Shown here: positions 17,027 to 27,367 of the stretch, piece after piece | Layout: every line of letters starts with the position of its first letter | Position numbering within the stretch: position 1 is the stretch's first letter | Assembly (NCBI RefSeq): GCF_900119735.1 | Contig: NZ_FPJW01000006.1 | Location: 155,151-219,150, forward strand | DNA: 64,000 bases | Direction of reading: 5' to 3' | Source of the DNA: Marinospirillum alkaliphilum DSM 21637 | GTDB lineage: Bacteria > Pseudomonadota > Gammaproteobacteria > Pseudomonadales > Halomonadaceae | Made by a program: the position numbers and the translations under genes | The notes under the pieces: generated by a model | Seen by the model: the letters and a program-made list of their open reading frames with translations, nothing else | Database searches by the model: none | What the model was told of the DNA's origin: nothing

Positions 17027-17833
17027 GTGACAAACGGCGTTAAGCATATTATTGCAGTTTCATCGGGTAAAGGTGGTGTCGGAAAATCCACGGTGACTGC
17101 CAATCTGGCACTGGCCATGGCTGCCCTCGGTCAGCGGGTAGGTGTGCTGGATGCTGATATTTATGGGCCCAGTCAGGCACAGATGTTCGCCGTTCCGGAA
17201 ACCAGCAAACCCCGTTCAGACGATGGTCAGACTTTTGATCCCTTGCAAGCACACGGCATTCAGCTGATGTCGATGGCTTTTCTGGTCGACCAGAAAACAC
17301 CGATGATCTGGCGGGGTCCGATGGCATCCGGTGCCTTTCAGCAATTACTGAACCAGACCCGCTGGGACAATCTGGATTACCTGTTCATTGATATGCCGCC
17401 GGGCACCGGTGACATCCAGCTGACCATGGCACAGAAGGTCAAGGTCAGTGGCGCAGTGATTGTCACCACCCCGCAGGACATTGCCCTGCTGGATGCCAAA
17501 CGCGGCATTGAAATGTTCCGTCAGGTGAAAATTCCGGTGCTGGGCGTGGTTGAGAACATGAGTCTGCACACCTGTTCCCAGTGTGGCCACAGTGAACCGA
17601 TTTTCGGCGAAGGCGGTGGTGAGCGCATTGCGCAGGAATACCAGACCGAACTGCTGGGTCAGCTGCCCTTGTCACTGCACATCCGTCAGCAGATGGATCA
17701 GGGGCATCCGGTAGTGCTCAGTGAACCGCAAGGCCAGGTGGCTGCTGTATTCGCTGCCATTGCACAGCAGGTGCGCGACAAGGTGGAAAACGCACCCGAA
17801 GAAGAGACGGTGCAGATTTCCTTTGGTGATTAA
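17027..17833 (+). CDS. mrp: Mrp/ApbC-type iron-sulfur carrier P-loop ATPase (short form)
   Basis: A 268-residue Mrp/NBP35-family ATPase that holds and delivers Fe-S clusters. The deviant Walker A is [19 protein letters not shown], with [23 protein letters not shown] and [14 protein letters not shown]; the CxxC at the end is the cluster-binding pair. The start is GTG at 17027 with GAGGAG upstream. The N-terminal MIP18/DUF59 domain found in E. coli Mrp (about 100 residues) is absent and the gene clearly begins at the ATPase, so this is the short form. A terminator follows at 17854-17880. Confidence 0.93.
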   Translation: MTNGVKHIIAVSSGKGGVGKSTVTANLALAMAALGQRVGVLDADIYGPSQAQMFAVPETSKPRSDDGQTFDPLQAHGIQLMSMAFLVDQKTPMIWRGPMASGAFQQLLNQTRWDNLDYLFIDMPPGTGDIQLTMAQKVKVSGAVIVTTPQDIALLDAKRGIEMFRQVKIPVLGVVENMSLHTCSQCGHSEPIFGEGGGERIAQEYQTELLGQLPLSLHIRQQMDQGHPVVLSEPQGQVAAVFAAIAQQVRDKVENAPEEETVQISFGD

Positions 17834-17853
17834 GGCAATAAACTGCAGAAACG

Positions 17854-17880
17854 AAAAAACCGGCACAAGGCCGGTTTTTT
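17854..17880 (+). terminator. Rho-independent terminator between mrp and tRNA-Ala
   Basis: AAAAAACCGGC (17854-17864) pairs with GCCGGTTTTTT (17870-17880) around the loop ACAAG. The A and T runs on both sides make it usable in both directions, serving mrp on the plus strand and tRNA-Ala on the minus strand. Confidence 0.9.
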
Positions 17881-17890
17881 CTTGAATAAG

Positions 17891-17966
<76 letters not shown>

Positions 17967-18027
17967 ACGAACTGGACAGGGCGCATTATAGGGATTCCAT
18001 TTTCAGCGTCAAGCCCTTTTGCGAAAA

Positions 18028-18225
18028 TCACCGATATTTCCATACGCCATAAGCACCTACGGCCAGTGCAATGCCGCCGGTGACATAATACTGCCAAACC
18101 TGTTCCGGGGTTTCGCCGGTAATCTGACGAATCAGCTGCATGTCCAGTTGCTGCTGCAGGTCATAACCCCAATAAAGCAACAACACCCCCATCAGGATTA
18201 ATATCAGGCTGATGGCTCGCTTCAT
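18028..18225 (-). CDS. Small DUF3185-like membrane protein
   Basis: A 65-residue protein with two hydrophobic helices (SLILILMGVLLLYWGY and YYVTGGIALAVGAYGVW) joined by a short polar loop. It resembles DUF3185-type small membrane proteins of unknown function. Its ATG overlaps the stop of the YihY/BrkB-family gene by 4 bases, so the two are translationally coupled. Confidence 0.75.
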   Translation of the reverse strand: MKRAISLILILMGVLLLYWGYDLQQQLDMQLIRQITGETPEQVWQYYVTGGIALAVGAYGVWKYR

Positions 18226-19487
18226 GATGTACGCTCCAGATCTTTTTTATCCGTATCCAGGTAATGGCTGACCGGTTTATCAAACAGACTACGTTCTTGC
18301 TGCTCCAGCGCCTGATGGCAGGCGCTGAGGTGTTGCAGCTGCTGCAGATTTTCAGGCCAACTGGCTACCGGGGGCAGTTTCCACGGCAAGGACTGCAACC
18401 AGTCAGCAAAGCGAATGCGGCTGTAATCCCGGCCGGGCAACCAGACCTGTCGATCCGCGTCAAAGGCAATCCACTGATGACTTTGCAGCCACTCCATGCG
18501 CTGCTGCCACAGTACCGGGTTCTGACTGCAGGACAGGCTCCGCAAGCGGTTTTCTTCCACCCCTTCACCCCGAGCAAAGGCTTGCCACAGCTCCACCAGT
18601 ACCACCAGCATTTGTACGGCTGGCTCCAGATTCTCCTCGCCCACCTGCTCTTCCGGTAAACCGCGTACTGCCACCCACTCAGCACATAGCAGGATCAGCA
18701 GCCAGGAAACATAAATCCATAACAGAAACAGCGGGAAGGCAGCAAAAGCACCATACACCAGTTCATAACTGGGAAAACTGCTGACAAACCAGGTGAATCC
18801 CTTTTTGGCGGTCTCAAACAGCAGTGCCATGGCGGTGCCACCCATCGCAGCATCGCGCAGCCGGACCTTGCAGTGAGGCACTGCCCAGTAAAGCAGCGTG
18901 AACGCCAGAATACTCAGCACAAAAGGCATGTAACCCAGCAGGGTAGCCGTACCACCGGCAAAACCGGTGATCTGCTCCAGCAACGGCAAGGATGCCAGAT
19001 AAGAGCTGAGCACCATGCCTGCTCCCAGCAGCAATGGCCCCAGGGTCAATACCGTCCAATAAATTAAAAAGGCCTGCAGGCCACGGCGAGGTTTTTCCAC
19101 CCGCCAGATGGCATTAAAGGCTTTTTCGATGTTCACAATCATCATGCCGGCAGTGATGATCAGAAAAGCCACACCCACCAGGGTCAACTGGCGGGCCTGC
19201 TGGGCAAAGCTGCCCATATAATCCTGAATCACCACACCAGTGGCTGGCACCATGTGATCAAAAACCATACCCTGCAACTGCTCACCGACATCCCGGAAAG
19301 CAGGCAGTGCCGCCAGCATGGAGTAGGTGACGGTGAGTAGCGGCACTACGGCAAACAGTGAGGTGTAGGTCAGTGCAGCGGCATTGCGCGGGCTCTCATC
19401 ACTGATGAAGCGACGAATCACCCGCAGTGCAAAGGCGATGCCACGAAGCTTTGCCAAGCTGCGGAGCTGCTGAAGTGGTTGTTGCAT
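18222..19487 (-). CDS. yihY: YihY/BrkB family inner-membrane protein
   Basis: A 421-residue member of the YihY (UPF0761) family. The N-terminal signature FISDESPRNAAALTYTSLFAVVPLLTV begins the six-helix membrane domain, which runs to LWIYVSWLLILLCAEWVAV. A C-terminal cytoplasmic winged-helix-like extension follows. The molecular function is unsettled; the family was once mistaken for RNase BN. The ATG at 19487 is preferred to 19655 because GGAAGGAA precedes it and the upstream segment is not family-like. Confidence 0.9.
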   Translation of the reverse strand: MQQPLQQLRSLAKLRGIAFALRVIRRFISDESPRNAAALTYTSLFAVVPLLTVTYSMLAALPAFRDVGEQLQGMVFDHMVPATGVVIQDYMGSFAQQARQLTLVGVAFLIITAGMMIVNIEKAFNAIWRVEKPRRGLQAFLIYWTVLTLGPLLLGAGMVLSSYLASLPLLEQITGFAGGTATLLGYMPFVLSILAFTLLYWAVPHCKVRLRDAAMGGTAMALLFETAKKGFTWFVSSFPSYELVYGAFAAFPLFLLWIYVSWLLILLCAEWVAVRGLPEEQVGEENLEPAVQMLVVLVELWQAFARGEGVEENRLRSLSCSQNPVLWQQRMEWLQSHQWIAFDADRQVWLPGRDYSRIRFADWLQSLPWKLPPVASWPENLQQLQHLSACHQALEQQERSLFDKPVSHYLDTDKKDLERTS

Positions 19488-19569
19488 GTTCAAGGTTCCT
19501 TCCACTGGCCAGGCTGGTAGAATGTTCCATGATTCTAACACTGATCTGTTGCACAGAAGAGGTTTGCCA

Positions 19570-20543
<974 letters not shown>

Positions 20544-20571
20544 CATCCCTTTAATCAACCGAGAAACGACC

Positions 20572-20973
20572 TTGAAAGCTGCCGCTCCCCTTCCCCTGAA
20601 GGAACTCAATCAAAAACTGCTGATCAGCCGCTGGTTAACGCTGGGCAGTTATTTTGCACTGCTGGCCATTCTGCTGGCCGGTATTGTGATTTATCCGCTG
20701 CCGGAAGGTGCCCGTTTATGGATCATCCTGCCCGTGCTGTGGTTACCCTTGCTGGTCTTTTTACCGGGAATCCTGAAACGCAACCCACGCACCCACGCCT
20801 GGCTGTGTTTTGTGTGCCTGGTGTATTTCATGCAGGGAGTCACAACGTTTATTGTGCCTGGCAAGGCGGGGATTGGTGCATTGCAGGCACTGATCACCGT
20901 GGTGCTGTTCAGCGCTGCAATGATGTATGGTCGCTGGCGGGGGATGGAGTTGCGTGGTGCCTGGACCAACTGA
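20572..20973 (+). CDS. DUF2069 family membrane protein
   Basis: A 133-residue protein with four hydrophobic segments (LTLGSYFALLAILLAGIVIY, LWIILPVLWLPLLVFLPGIL, WLCFVCLVYFMQGVTTF, LQALITVVLFSAAMMYG). It belongs to DUF2069, a small family usually found next to wrbA; its function is unknown. The start is TTG at 20572, 28 bases after the wrbA stop, with GAG upstream. No better start is visible. Confidence 0.85.
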   Translation: MKAAAPLPLKELNQKLLISRWLTLGSYFALLAILLAGIVIYPLPEGARLWIILPVLWLPLLVFLPGILKRNPRTHAWLCFVCLVYFMQGVTTFIVPGKAGIGALQALITVVLFSAAMMYGRWRGMELRGAWTN

Positions 20974-20985
20974 TTTTAGAAACTC

Positions 20986-22140
20986 CTAACCGGACAGGGT
21001 CATATCCAGCAATAAACGCACCACCTCCAGCCAGGCGTCCTGCTCACTGCGCCCTGAGCGGGTCGCCGCAGTGAACGCACCGATCTGCAGATGGGCACTG
21101 GTGCCACGATTCAGAATCTTGGCACAGGTGTCCAGCTCCATCTCACAGCCCAGGGCTTCCGCATCTTCTGCCAGCATGGCAAGCATTTCCGGCAATAACT
21201 GCTTGTAGGGGCGTATCTCACCGGTTCCCAGATCCACCAGCCCGGCATCAGTACCGTAACACTGGGCCCGCCAGCGGTTTTCGTTGATCAGCATGCGGGC
21301 ATAACTGCGCCAACGCTGATTTTTCTGCCGCAAGCGATAGAGGTAGCGCAGCAGGCAACGATACAGCGCCGCAATCGCAATGGAGTCCTCAATGCGCGTA
21401 CAGGCATCCGCCACACGCATTTCCAGCGCATCATCACGGCTGGAAGGTCTTAAATCCCACCACAGGCTGGAAATATCCTCAATCAACCCGGCCTGAATCA
21501 GAACCGCAGTATGCGCTTCAAAATCAGCCCAGGAATCAAAAAGATCGGGTAATCCGGTACGCGGCAACTCTGAAAAAGCACTGATGCGATAACTTTTCAG
21601 GCCGGTATTGGCCGATAACCAGAAGGGTGAGCTGGTGGACAGTGCCAGAATGTGAGGCACAAAGTAGGACACCTGGTTCATCAGGTCGATGCGAAGGTCC
21701 GGTTCTTCCACCATCACCTTGACCTGCATGCCACAGGTCAGCAGACGGCGAGAAAGGTCGCGCAGCTCCAGTGCCATGGCATGCTGTCGCCCGTCACGGG
21801 TCTGGCGCTGGCGATGCCAGTCAGCAAAGGGGTGGGTTCCTGCTGCCATGGGGGCCAGATCAAAACGCCCGGCAATGCGAGCCAGGTGATGACGCAGCTC
21901 GGCGGTTTCTTCCCTCAGGCTTGCCATATCGTCGTGAAACGCTGTGGCAGTGCGAATCTGCGCTCCTAAAAACTCCGGGCGGATTTTTTCACCCAGCTCA
22001 CGGCGCAACTGGGAAATCAACTCCGCAGGCTGCTCAACAATAACATCCAGGGACTGCAGATCCACCAGCAGAAATTCTTCCTGAACGGCTGTGGCGAGAC
22101 TGGGGGGTGTCCGTTGGCGGACGACCTGACTGTGAAACAT
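20986..22140 (-). CDS. ybdK: YbdK-type carboxylate-amine ligase (weak glutamate-cysteine ligase)
   Basis: A 384-residue protein of the glutamate-cysteine ligase family 2. The N-terminal signature QEEFLLVDLQSLDVI is typical, as are TATAFHDDM, MAAGTHPFADWHRQ and the LSTSSPFWLSANTGLKSYR region. E. coli YbdK has weak gamma-glutamylcysteine ligase activity in vitro; the true substrate is not known. The ATG at 22140 has AGGGAG upstream. It stands alone, ending 12 bases from the convergent DUF2069 gene. Confidence 0.9.
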   Translation of the reverse strand: MFHSQVVRQRTPPSLATAVQEEFLLVDLQSLDVIVEQPAELISQLRRELGEKIRPEFLGAQIRTATAFHDDMASLREETAELRHHLARIAGRFDLAPMAAGTHPFADWHRQRQTRDGRQHAMALELRDLSRRLLTCGMQVKVMVEEPDLRIDLMNQVSYFVPHILALSTSSPFWLSANTGLKSYRISAFSELPRTGLPDLFDSWADFEAHTAVLIQAGLIEDISSLWWDLRPSSRDDALEMRVADACTRIEDSIAIAALYRCLLRYLYRLRQKNQRWRSYARMLINENRWRAQCYGTDAGLVDLGTGEIRPYKQLLPEMLAMLAEDAEALGCEMELDTCAKILNRGTSAHLQIGAFTAATRSGRSEQDAWLEVVRLLLDMTLSG

Positions 22141-22250
22141 GGCAACTCCCTGAGTAATCTTCAGTTCATTCTAAAGACTCCGCAGCGGAATCCAAGACGG
22201 GAGTGAGCTCAGCAAGGAAAAACAGGATGGGCATTTTGTCGCAGTGCAGC

Positions 22251-22279
22251 AAAAAACAAAAACGCCGCAGAGCGCGGCG
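22251..22279 (-). terminator. Rho-independent terminator of the PAS-GGDEF gene
   Basis: On the minus strand CGCCGC-GCTCT-GCGGCG is followed by TTTTTGTTTTTT. It begins 10 bases after the stop of the degenerate GGDEF gene (22290). Confidence 0.92.
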
Positions 22280-22289
22280 CTTGGATCAA

Positions 22290-23216
22290 TCAGGGTAGCT
22301 GCAAACTCACCAGGCCCAGACGGTGTACCTCATGTGCCACATCAGCAGATTTCAGGTCACGCATACGGCTGATGACCTTTTCCAGCAGCAGCTCAGGCTC
22401 ACCGGGTTCCGGCAGCTCTGCCACACCAATGCAGGAATGAATCCGCAGGGTCGGGAATTCGGCATACTTCACCTTGCCCAGTGCACGGCTGATTTTTTCA
22501 GCCAGCTGCAGACCATCATGCTGGCCTTTGCCAGGCATCAGAATGCAGAGTTTACGACCACTGAAACGAGCACAGATATCATCACGCCCAACACAGTGAT
22601 TCAACAGGCTACCCATGTTGCGCAGCACCCGATCCCCCACACTCTGACCAAACTGGTCATTGATTTCATGCAGGTTTTTCATGTCGATGGCCACCAGACC
22701 AAGGCGCAAACCGTTCGGCCCGACCTGTTCCAGCAGTTCACGGAACACCTGTAAAAAGGCATCACGCTGGTAAAGCTGGGTGGTTTTGTCCTGGCGGGAT
22801 TCAATCTGTGCATCAGCCAGAAGGTTATGCACCTGGTCCGTTACAGCAACCCGCTCGGCAATATCACGGCCACTGGCCAGAATAAAATGACGACCGTTAA
22901 CATCAATCAGCTGCAGACGAAACTCAAAATCGTGGTCAATGCCCAGATGACGATGCACTGGTGTGACCAGCACACTGCCGTCACCTTCATCAAGGAATCG
23001 CAGATTTTCGATGATCACCTCAAGCTCAGCTTGAGTCAGTTCAGGCATGAATTGCAGCGGCGACTTACCGATCAGATCATCGGGTGAAAAGCCCAACCAA
23101 TTGGCACCATGCTCGTTGACAAACAGCAGGGTCAGATCATCCGGGTCCAGAACCAGTACCAAGTCCAGTGACTGCTGGAGGATGTGTGCAATTTCCTGTT
23201 CAGAAATTTTCGCCAA
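22290..23216 (-). CDS. PAS-GGDEF protein with a degenerate active site
   Basis: A 308-residue cytoplasmic protein. An N-terminal PAS domain covers roughly residues 5-120 (IAHILQQSLDLVLVLDPDDL through ILASGRDIAERV), and a GGDEF domain follows at about 140-300. The A-site motif expected as GG[DE]EF reads SGRKL in CARFSGRKLCILMPG, so cyclase activity is unlikely; other GGDEF landmarks (VGDRVLRNMGSLL, IHSCIGVAEL) are kept. It may be a GTP- or c-di-GMP-binding regulator. The TTG start at 23216 has AAAGGAA upstream. A promoter (23275-23303) and a terminator bracket the gene, so it is a single-gene unit after hda. Confidence 0.88.
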   Translation of the reverse strand: MAKISEQEIAHILQQSLDLVLVLDPDDLTLLFVNEHGANWLGFSPDDLIGKSPLQFMPELTQAELEVIIENLRFLDEGDGSVLVTPVHRHLGIDHDFEFRLQLIDVNGRHFILASGRDIAERVAVTDQVHNLLADAQIESRQDKTTQLYQRDAFLQVFRELLEQVGPNGLRLGLVAIDMKNLHEINDQFGQSVGDRVLRNMGSLLNHCVGRDDICARFSGRKLCILMPGKGQHDGLQLAEKISRALGKVKYAEFPTLRIHSCIGVAELPEPGEPELLLEKVISRMRDLKSADVAHEVHRLGLVSLQLP

Positions 23217-23274
23217 GACTTTTTCCTTTAAACGCTGGGGGTGCGAACACCTAAAGTCGCCCTATTACTCATGC

Positions 23275-23303
23275 TTTATAGATTAACTCCATCCAACCTG
23301 CAA
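23275..23303 (-). promoter_or_regulatory. Probable sigma70 promoter of the PAS-GGDEF gene
   Basis: On the minus strand TTGCAG and TATAAA are spaced by 17 bases in the gap between hda and the PAS-GGDEF gene, about 60 bases before its TTG start. Confidence 0.5.
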
Positions 23304-23345
23304 GCGGAAGCACAAACAACAAATATATGTAACATCGGGCAAAAA

Positions 23346-24044
23346 TTACCAGCCCAAAGCCTTGCGAACAAACGGAATGGTCAGTTTTCGCTGGGCTGTC
23401 AGGCTGGCCTCATCCAGTCGCTCCAGAGTGGCAAACAGCTCACTCAAACGTCTGGGGCAGCGGTGCAGGATATAACGCGCCACTTCGTCCGGCATGTCCA
23501 GGCCACGCTGGCGGGCACGCATTTTCAGTGCTGCCAGCTTTTCATCATCCTGGAGGCGGTGCAGCTGATAGGTTAAGCCCCAGGACAGCCTTGAGCGCAA
23601 GTCTGCCAGTTGAATGGCCAAATGCATTGGTGGTGCATCCCCGGCCATCACCAACAAACCCTGCTGATCCCGCACCCGGTTAAACAGATGAAACAGTGCC
23701 TCTTCCCAATCCGGCTGACCGGCCACACTCTGGATGTTATCAATGCAGATTTTGGCGGCATTTTCAGCAGCCAGGGCTGCAAGCGAAACATCAACTGCGG
23801 CCAGATCATAAAAAGCCGTTTCCGGGCCGGGATGATGTTTGCAAGCCTGCAATAAATGGCTCTTGCCGGTGTCTTCCCCACCCCAGAGATAAACAAAACG
23901 AAAACCTGTGGCCTGCAACTGCTCCAATAGCAGCTGCACCACTGCAGCATTGGGCCCGGACAAAAAGTTTTCAAAGCGTAATGCCTCTTCCAACCCGACA
24001 CCCAGAGTCAACTGCATGTGCTGTTGTTCCTTTTGTCCTGCCAT
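23346..24044 (-). CDS. hda: DnaA regulatory inactivator Hda
   Basis: Hda works with the DNA-loaded beta clamp to trigger ATP hydrolysis by DnaA and so limits initiation. The 232 residues show an N-terminal clamp-binding-like QLTLGV near residue 11, a modified Walker A LWGGEDTGKSHLLQAC, Walker B ICIDNIQSVAG, sensor segment LLVMAGDAPP, DLRSRLSWGLTYQL, and the C-terminal TAQRKLTIPFVRKAL typical of Hda. AGGAG lies 8 bases before the ATG at 24044. It follows the DUF2066 gene after 5 bases, a conserved pairing. Confidence 0.95.
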   Translation of the reverse strand: MAGQKEQQHMQLTLGVGLEEALRFENFLSGPNAAVVQLLLEQLQATGFRFVYLWGGEDTGKSHLLQACKHHPGPETAFYDLAAVDVSLAALAAENAAKICIDNIQSVAGQPDWEEALFHLFNRVRDQQGLLVMAGDAPPMHLAIQLADLRSRLSWGLTYQLHRLQDDEKLAALKMRARQRGLDMPDEVARYILHRCPRRLSELFATLERLDEASLTAQRKLTIPFVRKALGW

Positions 24045-24049
24045 GCAGG

Positions 24050-25261
24050 TTACTCCTGACGTGTCTGCCAGCGCAGATAAGCATCAACCTGACCGGTTGC
24101 ACGCTCTTGCTGCTGGTTTTCACGGCCAGGATCAAAACTGCTGCTTAACTGCTGCAAACCCAGAAAAGATGCTTCTGTCAGTCGGCCATCCAGCGCTAAA
24201 TTGGCACGCAGCTGATCCAGGCCGCCGCGCAAGGTCACTTCCAGCAACAGCTGCTGCCCATTCGCCTGAACCACCCGCACCTGACTGGTTAACGACAGTG
24301 CATTCAGGTAACGCATCAGCTCGGCATAATCACGTGCCTGTTTGACATCGGATACCAGAATACGATAACGACCCGCACCCTGCCCCGGTTGACTGGCGTA
24401 ACGCCGTGACAATTCTTCGGCAGCAAAATCAACCCCGTCATTTAATACAGCACCCAGGGTTGCAGCACTGGAGCGATGCCAGACACTATCCATGCCGGTG
24501 AACAACTGCCATTGCACGGACCAGTTATTTCCTGCCGGTTGAATGCGAGCCACCACAACTGCATCGGGACGATAAGGCGCGGAGGATTCCAGAATCTGTT
24601 GCCCAAAACCGCCCCAGACATCAGACAGCAGGGTTGGTGGAAAAGGGTGCTGCTCCGAGTCGGGCAACACCATCGGAATACCACGACGAACTGCATGAGC
24701 CTTCAAGGCATCAGACAGGGGTTCGTTTGACTGGGGGCTGACCAGATAACGCCCCTGACGTCCTTCCAGCGCGATCCAGAACAGCGTGCGTGGCCGGTTG
24801 ATGTCCCAGACGGGGGCTTCCATTCGGCGTAACAGCTGGTTCACACCAGCAGCATCAAACTCCAGCTCCAGTTGCTGGGCACGCACCTGATTGCCATTCT
24901 CCAGCATGATCAATTCATTGCTGCTGGAATAACTGAACTGGTTCACCAGTGTCTGTGCGTTGCTTAAAGCCTGCCATAACGCCCGCTGCGGATGATCACG
25001 AAAAGCACCGGGTTCAACCAGAAAATCTTCCGGTGGCATTTTCTCCAGCACTTTACGGGTGCCGGAAACACGCACCAGCAGTTCCTGCAGCATTTGATTG
25101 GCTGCTTTCGCTCGAGTGGCATCACTGGAGTCTGGCACCAGTCCACGCAGGGTGTAGAGTCCCTCTACCCGCTCGGCCAGTGCCGGTTGCAGGAGCAGCA
25201 GGGTCAACAGCAGGGTCTTGCCTGCCAGCAACAAGATTTGAGTCAGTTTCACCCGTTTCAT
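24050..25261 (-). CDS. DUF2066 family secreted protein
   Basis: A 403-residue protein of unknown function with a cleavable signal peptide (LLLAGKTLLLTLLLLQPALA, cleavage likely near residue 29). The DUF2066 region starts at VEGLYTLRGLVPDSSDATRAK and includes ELLVRVSGTRKVL. It is translated just before hda and divergent from purM, the arrangement seen in Pseudomonas and relatives. Location is probably periplasmic. Confidence 0.88.
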   Translation of the reverse strand: MKRVKLTQILLLAGKTLLLTLLLLQPALAERVEGLYTLRGLVPDSSDATRAKAANQMLQELLVRVSGTRKVLEKMPPEDFLVEPGAFRDHPQRALWQALSNAQTLVNQFSYSSSNELIMLENGNQVRAQQLELEFDAAGVNQLLRRMEAPVWDINRPRTLFWIALEGRQGRYLVSPQSNEPLSDALKAHAVRRGIPMVLPDSEQHPFPPTLLSDVWGGFGQQILESSAPYRPDAVVVARIQPAGNNWSVQWQLFTGMDSVWHRSSAATLGAVLNDGVDFAAEELSRRYASQPGQGAGRYRILVSDVKQARDYAELMRYLNALSLTSQVRVVQANGQQLLLEVTLRGGLDQLRANLALDGRLTEASFLGLQQLSSSFDPGRENQQQERATGQVDAYLRWQTRQE

Positions 25262-25414
25262 CCATCTAATTCGAGTTGATCTGGGGGCGTTTGCAAAAAT
25301 AAATTTGCGCCGGACTTCATGTGGAATGGAGCCAGCCTGTTCGGGGTGCTAGAATACGCAAGTTTTTTCATCTTGCCCAATATTACCCTTTTATTTTCAG
25401 ACGCAGGACACCTC

Positions 25415-26473
25415 ATGAGCCGTAGCCAAACCCCCATCACCTATAAAGACGCTGGTGTAGACATCGATGCAGGCAATGCCCTGGTAGAACGAATCAAGGG
25501 TGTTGCCCGCCGTACCAGTCGCCCCGAGGTCATGGGTGGCCTGGGTGGTTTTGGTGCCCTGTGCCAGATTCCGGCCGGTTACCGTGAGCCGGTACTGGTC
25601 TCCGGTACCGACGGTGTGGGCACCAAGCTGCGTCTGGCCATGAACCTCCAGCGCCACGATACCATTGGCATCGACCTGGTCGCCATGTGTGTCAACGACC
25701 TGCTGGTCTGTGGTGCCGAACCACTGTTCTTCCTTGATTATTACGCAACCGGCCACCTGAATGTCGATGTCGCTGCTCAGGTGGTCACCGGTATCGGTGA
25801 AGGTTGTGAGCAGGCTGGTTGTGCACTGGTCGGTGGTGAAACCGCCGAAATGCCCGGCATGTACGAAGGTGATGATTACGATCTGGCCGGTTTCTGTGTT
25901 GGCATCGTGGAAAAATCCGAAGTACTGGATGGCTCCAAGGTCAAAGCCGGTGACCTGCTGCTGGGCCTGGCCTCTTCCGGCCCGCACTCCAACGGTTATT
26001 CACTGATTCGCAAGCTGCTGGAAGTCTCCGGTGATTCACTGGACATGCAACTGCCTGATGGCAAAACCCTGGCGGATGCCCTGATGGCACCCACCCGCAT
26101 TTACATCAAATCCCTGCTGCCGCTGATCCGTGCCAATGCCGGTATTCATGCCCTGTCCCACATCACCGGTGGTGGCCTGTATGAAAACATCCCGCGTGTA
26201 CTGCCGGAAGACTGCAAAGCAGAACTGGATCTGACCCACTACCAGCGCCCGGCAGTATTCAACTGGATGCAGGACGTTGGCCAGGTGCCGGAAAAAGAAA
26301 TGTACCGCACCCTCAACTGCGGTATCGGCATGGTACTGGCTGTGGATGCCGCACAAGCGGCCAGCCTGACTGAAAAACTTGAAGCGGCCGGTGAAACCGT
26401 GTTCCAGCTGGGCCAGATCAGCAGCCGTCAGGCCAGTGAAGAAGCCGTCATCATCAAGGGACTCAAGGCATGA
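25415..26473 (+). CDS. purM: Phosphoribosylformylglycinamidine cyclo-ligase
   Basis: PurM makes aminoimidazole ribonucleotide from FGAM with ATP, step 5 of purine synthesis. The 352 residues start at [20 protein letters not shown], with [61 protein letters not shown] and [16 protein letters not shown] as signature segments. The ATG at 25415 is preferred to 25319, which lies in the likely promoter region. The stop overlaps the purN start. Confidence 0.97.
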   Translation: MSRSQTPITYKDAGVDIDAGNALVERIKGVARRTSRPEVMGGLGGFGALCQIPAGYREPVLVSGTDGVGTKLRLAMNLQRHDTIGIDLVAMCVNDLLVCGAEPLFFLDYYATGHLNVDVAAQVVTGIGEGCEQAGCALVGGETAEMPGMYEGDDYDLAGFCVGIVEKSEVLDGSKVKAGDLLLGLASSGPHSNGYSLIRKLLEVSGDSLDMQLPDGKTLADALMAPTRIYIKSLLPLIRANAGIHALSHITGGGLYENIPRVLPEDCKAELDLTHYQRPAVFNWMQDVGQVPEKEMYRTLNCGIGMVLAVDAAQAASLTEKLEAAGETVFQLGQISSRQASEEAVIIKGLKA

Positions 26474-27156
26474 TGCATGGCGGTGAAGCACCCGCAGAAC
26501 GCCGGGTGGTGGTGCTGATTTCCGGTAATGGCAGCAACCTGCAGGCCCTGATCGATGCACGCGGTACGGAAGAAGGCCTGGGTGGTGATATTGTGGCGGT
26601 GATCAGCGACAAGGCTGATGCTTATGGCCTGGAGCGTGCCCGTCAGGCAGACATTCCTGATCGGGTATTGTCACCGCGCGAATTCCCCAGCCGTGAAGAA
26701 TACGACCTGCACCTGATTCGTCTGGTGGAAGAATATGAACCCGACCTGATAGTACTGGCCGGTTTCATGCGCATCCTTTCACCGGCGTTTGTGCTGCGTT
26801 TCCATGGCCGACTGATCAACATTCATCCATCGCTGCTACCGAAGTACAAAGGGCTGCACACCCACCGTCGGGCGCTGGAAGCTGGTGATAATGAACACGG
26901 CCTCAGCATCCACTTTGTCACTGAAGAACTGGATGGTGGCCCGGTGATCCTGCAAGCCACCGTGCCGGTGGAGCTTGATGATGATGAAAGCAGCCTGGCG
27001 CGGCGCGTGCAGGTGAAAGAACACCTCCTGTACCCGATTGTGGTGCGCTGGTTTCTGCAGGGTCGCCTGCAACTGCTGGGCAATCATCCGGTACTGGATG
27101 GCCAGCCACTGCCCAGACAGGGTGTTTTATACCAGGAAACCCCTGAAAATCAGTGA
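26470..27156 (+). CDS. purN: Phosphoribosylglycinamide formyltransferase
   Basis: PurN transfers a formyl group from 10-formyltetrahydrofolate to GAR. The 228 residues contain [18 protein letters not shown], the catalytic-loop region [20 protein letters not shown] (Asn and His) and [14 protein letters not shown] (Asp). The ATG at 26470 overlaps the purM TGA; a second ATG follows at 26473. Transcription probably ends at the terminator at 27199. Confidence 0.97.
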   Translation: MMHGGEAPAERRVVVLISGNGSNLQALIDARGTEEGLGGDIVAVISDKADAYGLERARQADIPDRVLSPREFPSREEYDLHLIRLVEEYEPDLIVLAGFMRILSPAFVLRFHGRLINIHPSLLPKYKGLHTHRRALEAGDNEHGLSIHFVTEELDGGPVILQATVPVELDDDESSLARRVQVKEHLLYPIVVRWFLQGRLQLLGNHPVLDGQPLPRQGVLYQETPENQ

Positions 27157-27198
27157 CTCCCACTGGACAGGCCCGCCTCGGCCTGTCATGATTTTGCG

Positions 27199-27227
27199 CC
27201 GACCTGTATTCAGGTCGGTTTTTATTT
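27199..27227 (+). terminator. Rho-independent terminator after purMN
   Basis: CCGACCTG-TATT-CAGGTCGG, an eight-pair perfect stem, is followed by TTTTTATTT. It separates the purMN unit from the thrS leader. Confidence 0.93.
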
Positions 27228-27271
27228 GAATCACTCGAACACTGAACAGCACTGGACTGCAGCGGGAAAGT

Positions 27272-27348
27272 GTCACCTTCGTCCGGTGGCCGCCGCCTGA
27301 CAGAAAAGTGTCTGCCTCATGAACCAAGTGTCCTCTCGTACGGGACAC
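27272..27348 (+). promoter_or_regulatory. Candidate thrS translational operator with two tRNA-Thr anticodon-arm mimics
   Basis: Two short hairpins in the thrS leader have seven-base loops shaped like a tRNA-Thr anticodon loop. The first (27272-27290) is GTCACC-TTCGTCC-GGTGGC and the second (27328-27348) is GTGTCCT-CTCGTAC-GGGACAC; in each loop T33 is followed by CGT at anticodon positions 34-36. The ribosome-binding site and ATG (27368) follow directly. E. coli ThrRS represses its own mRNA through such anticodon-like domains; the same control is inferred here. Confidence 0.6.
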
Positions 27349-27367
27349 CACTGCTCAGGAAAACATC

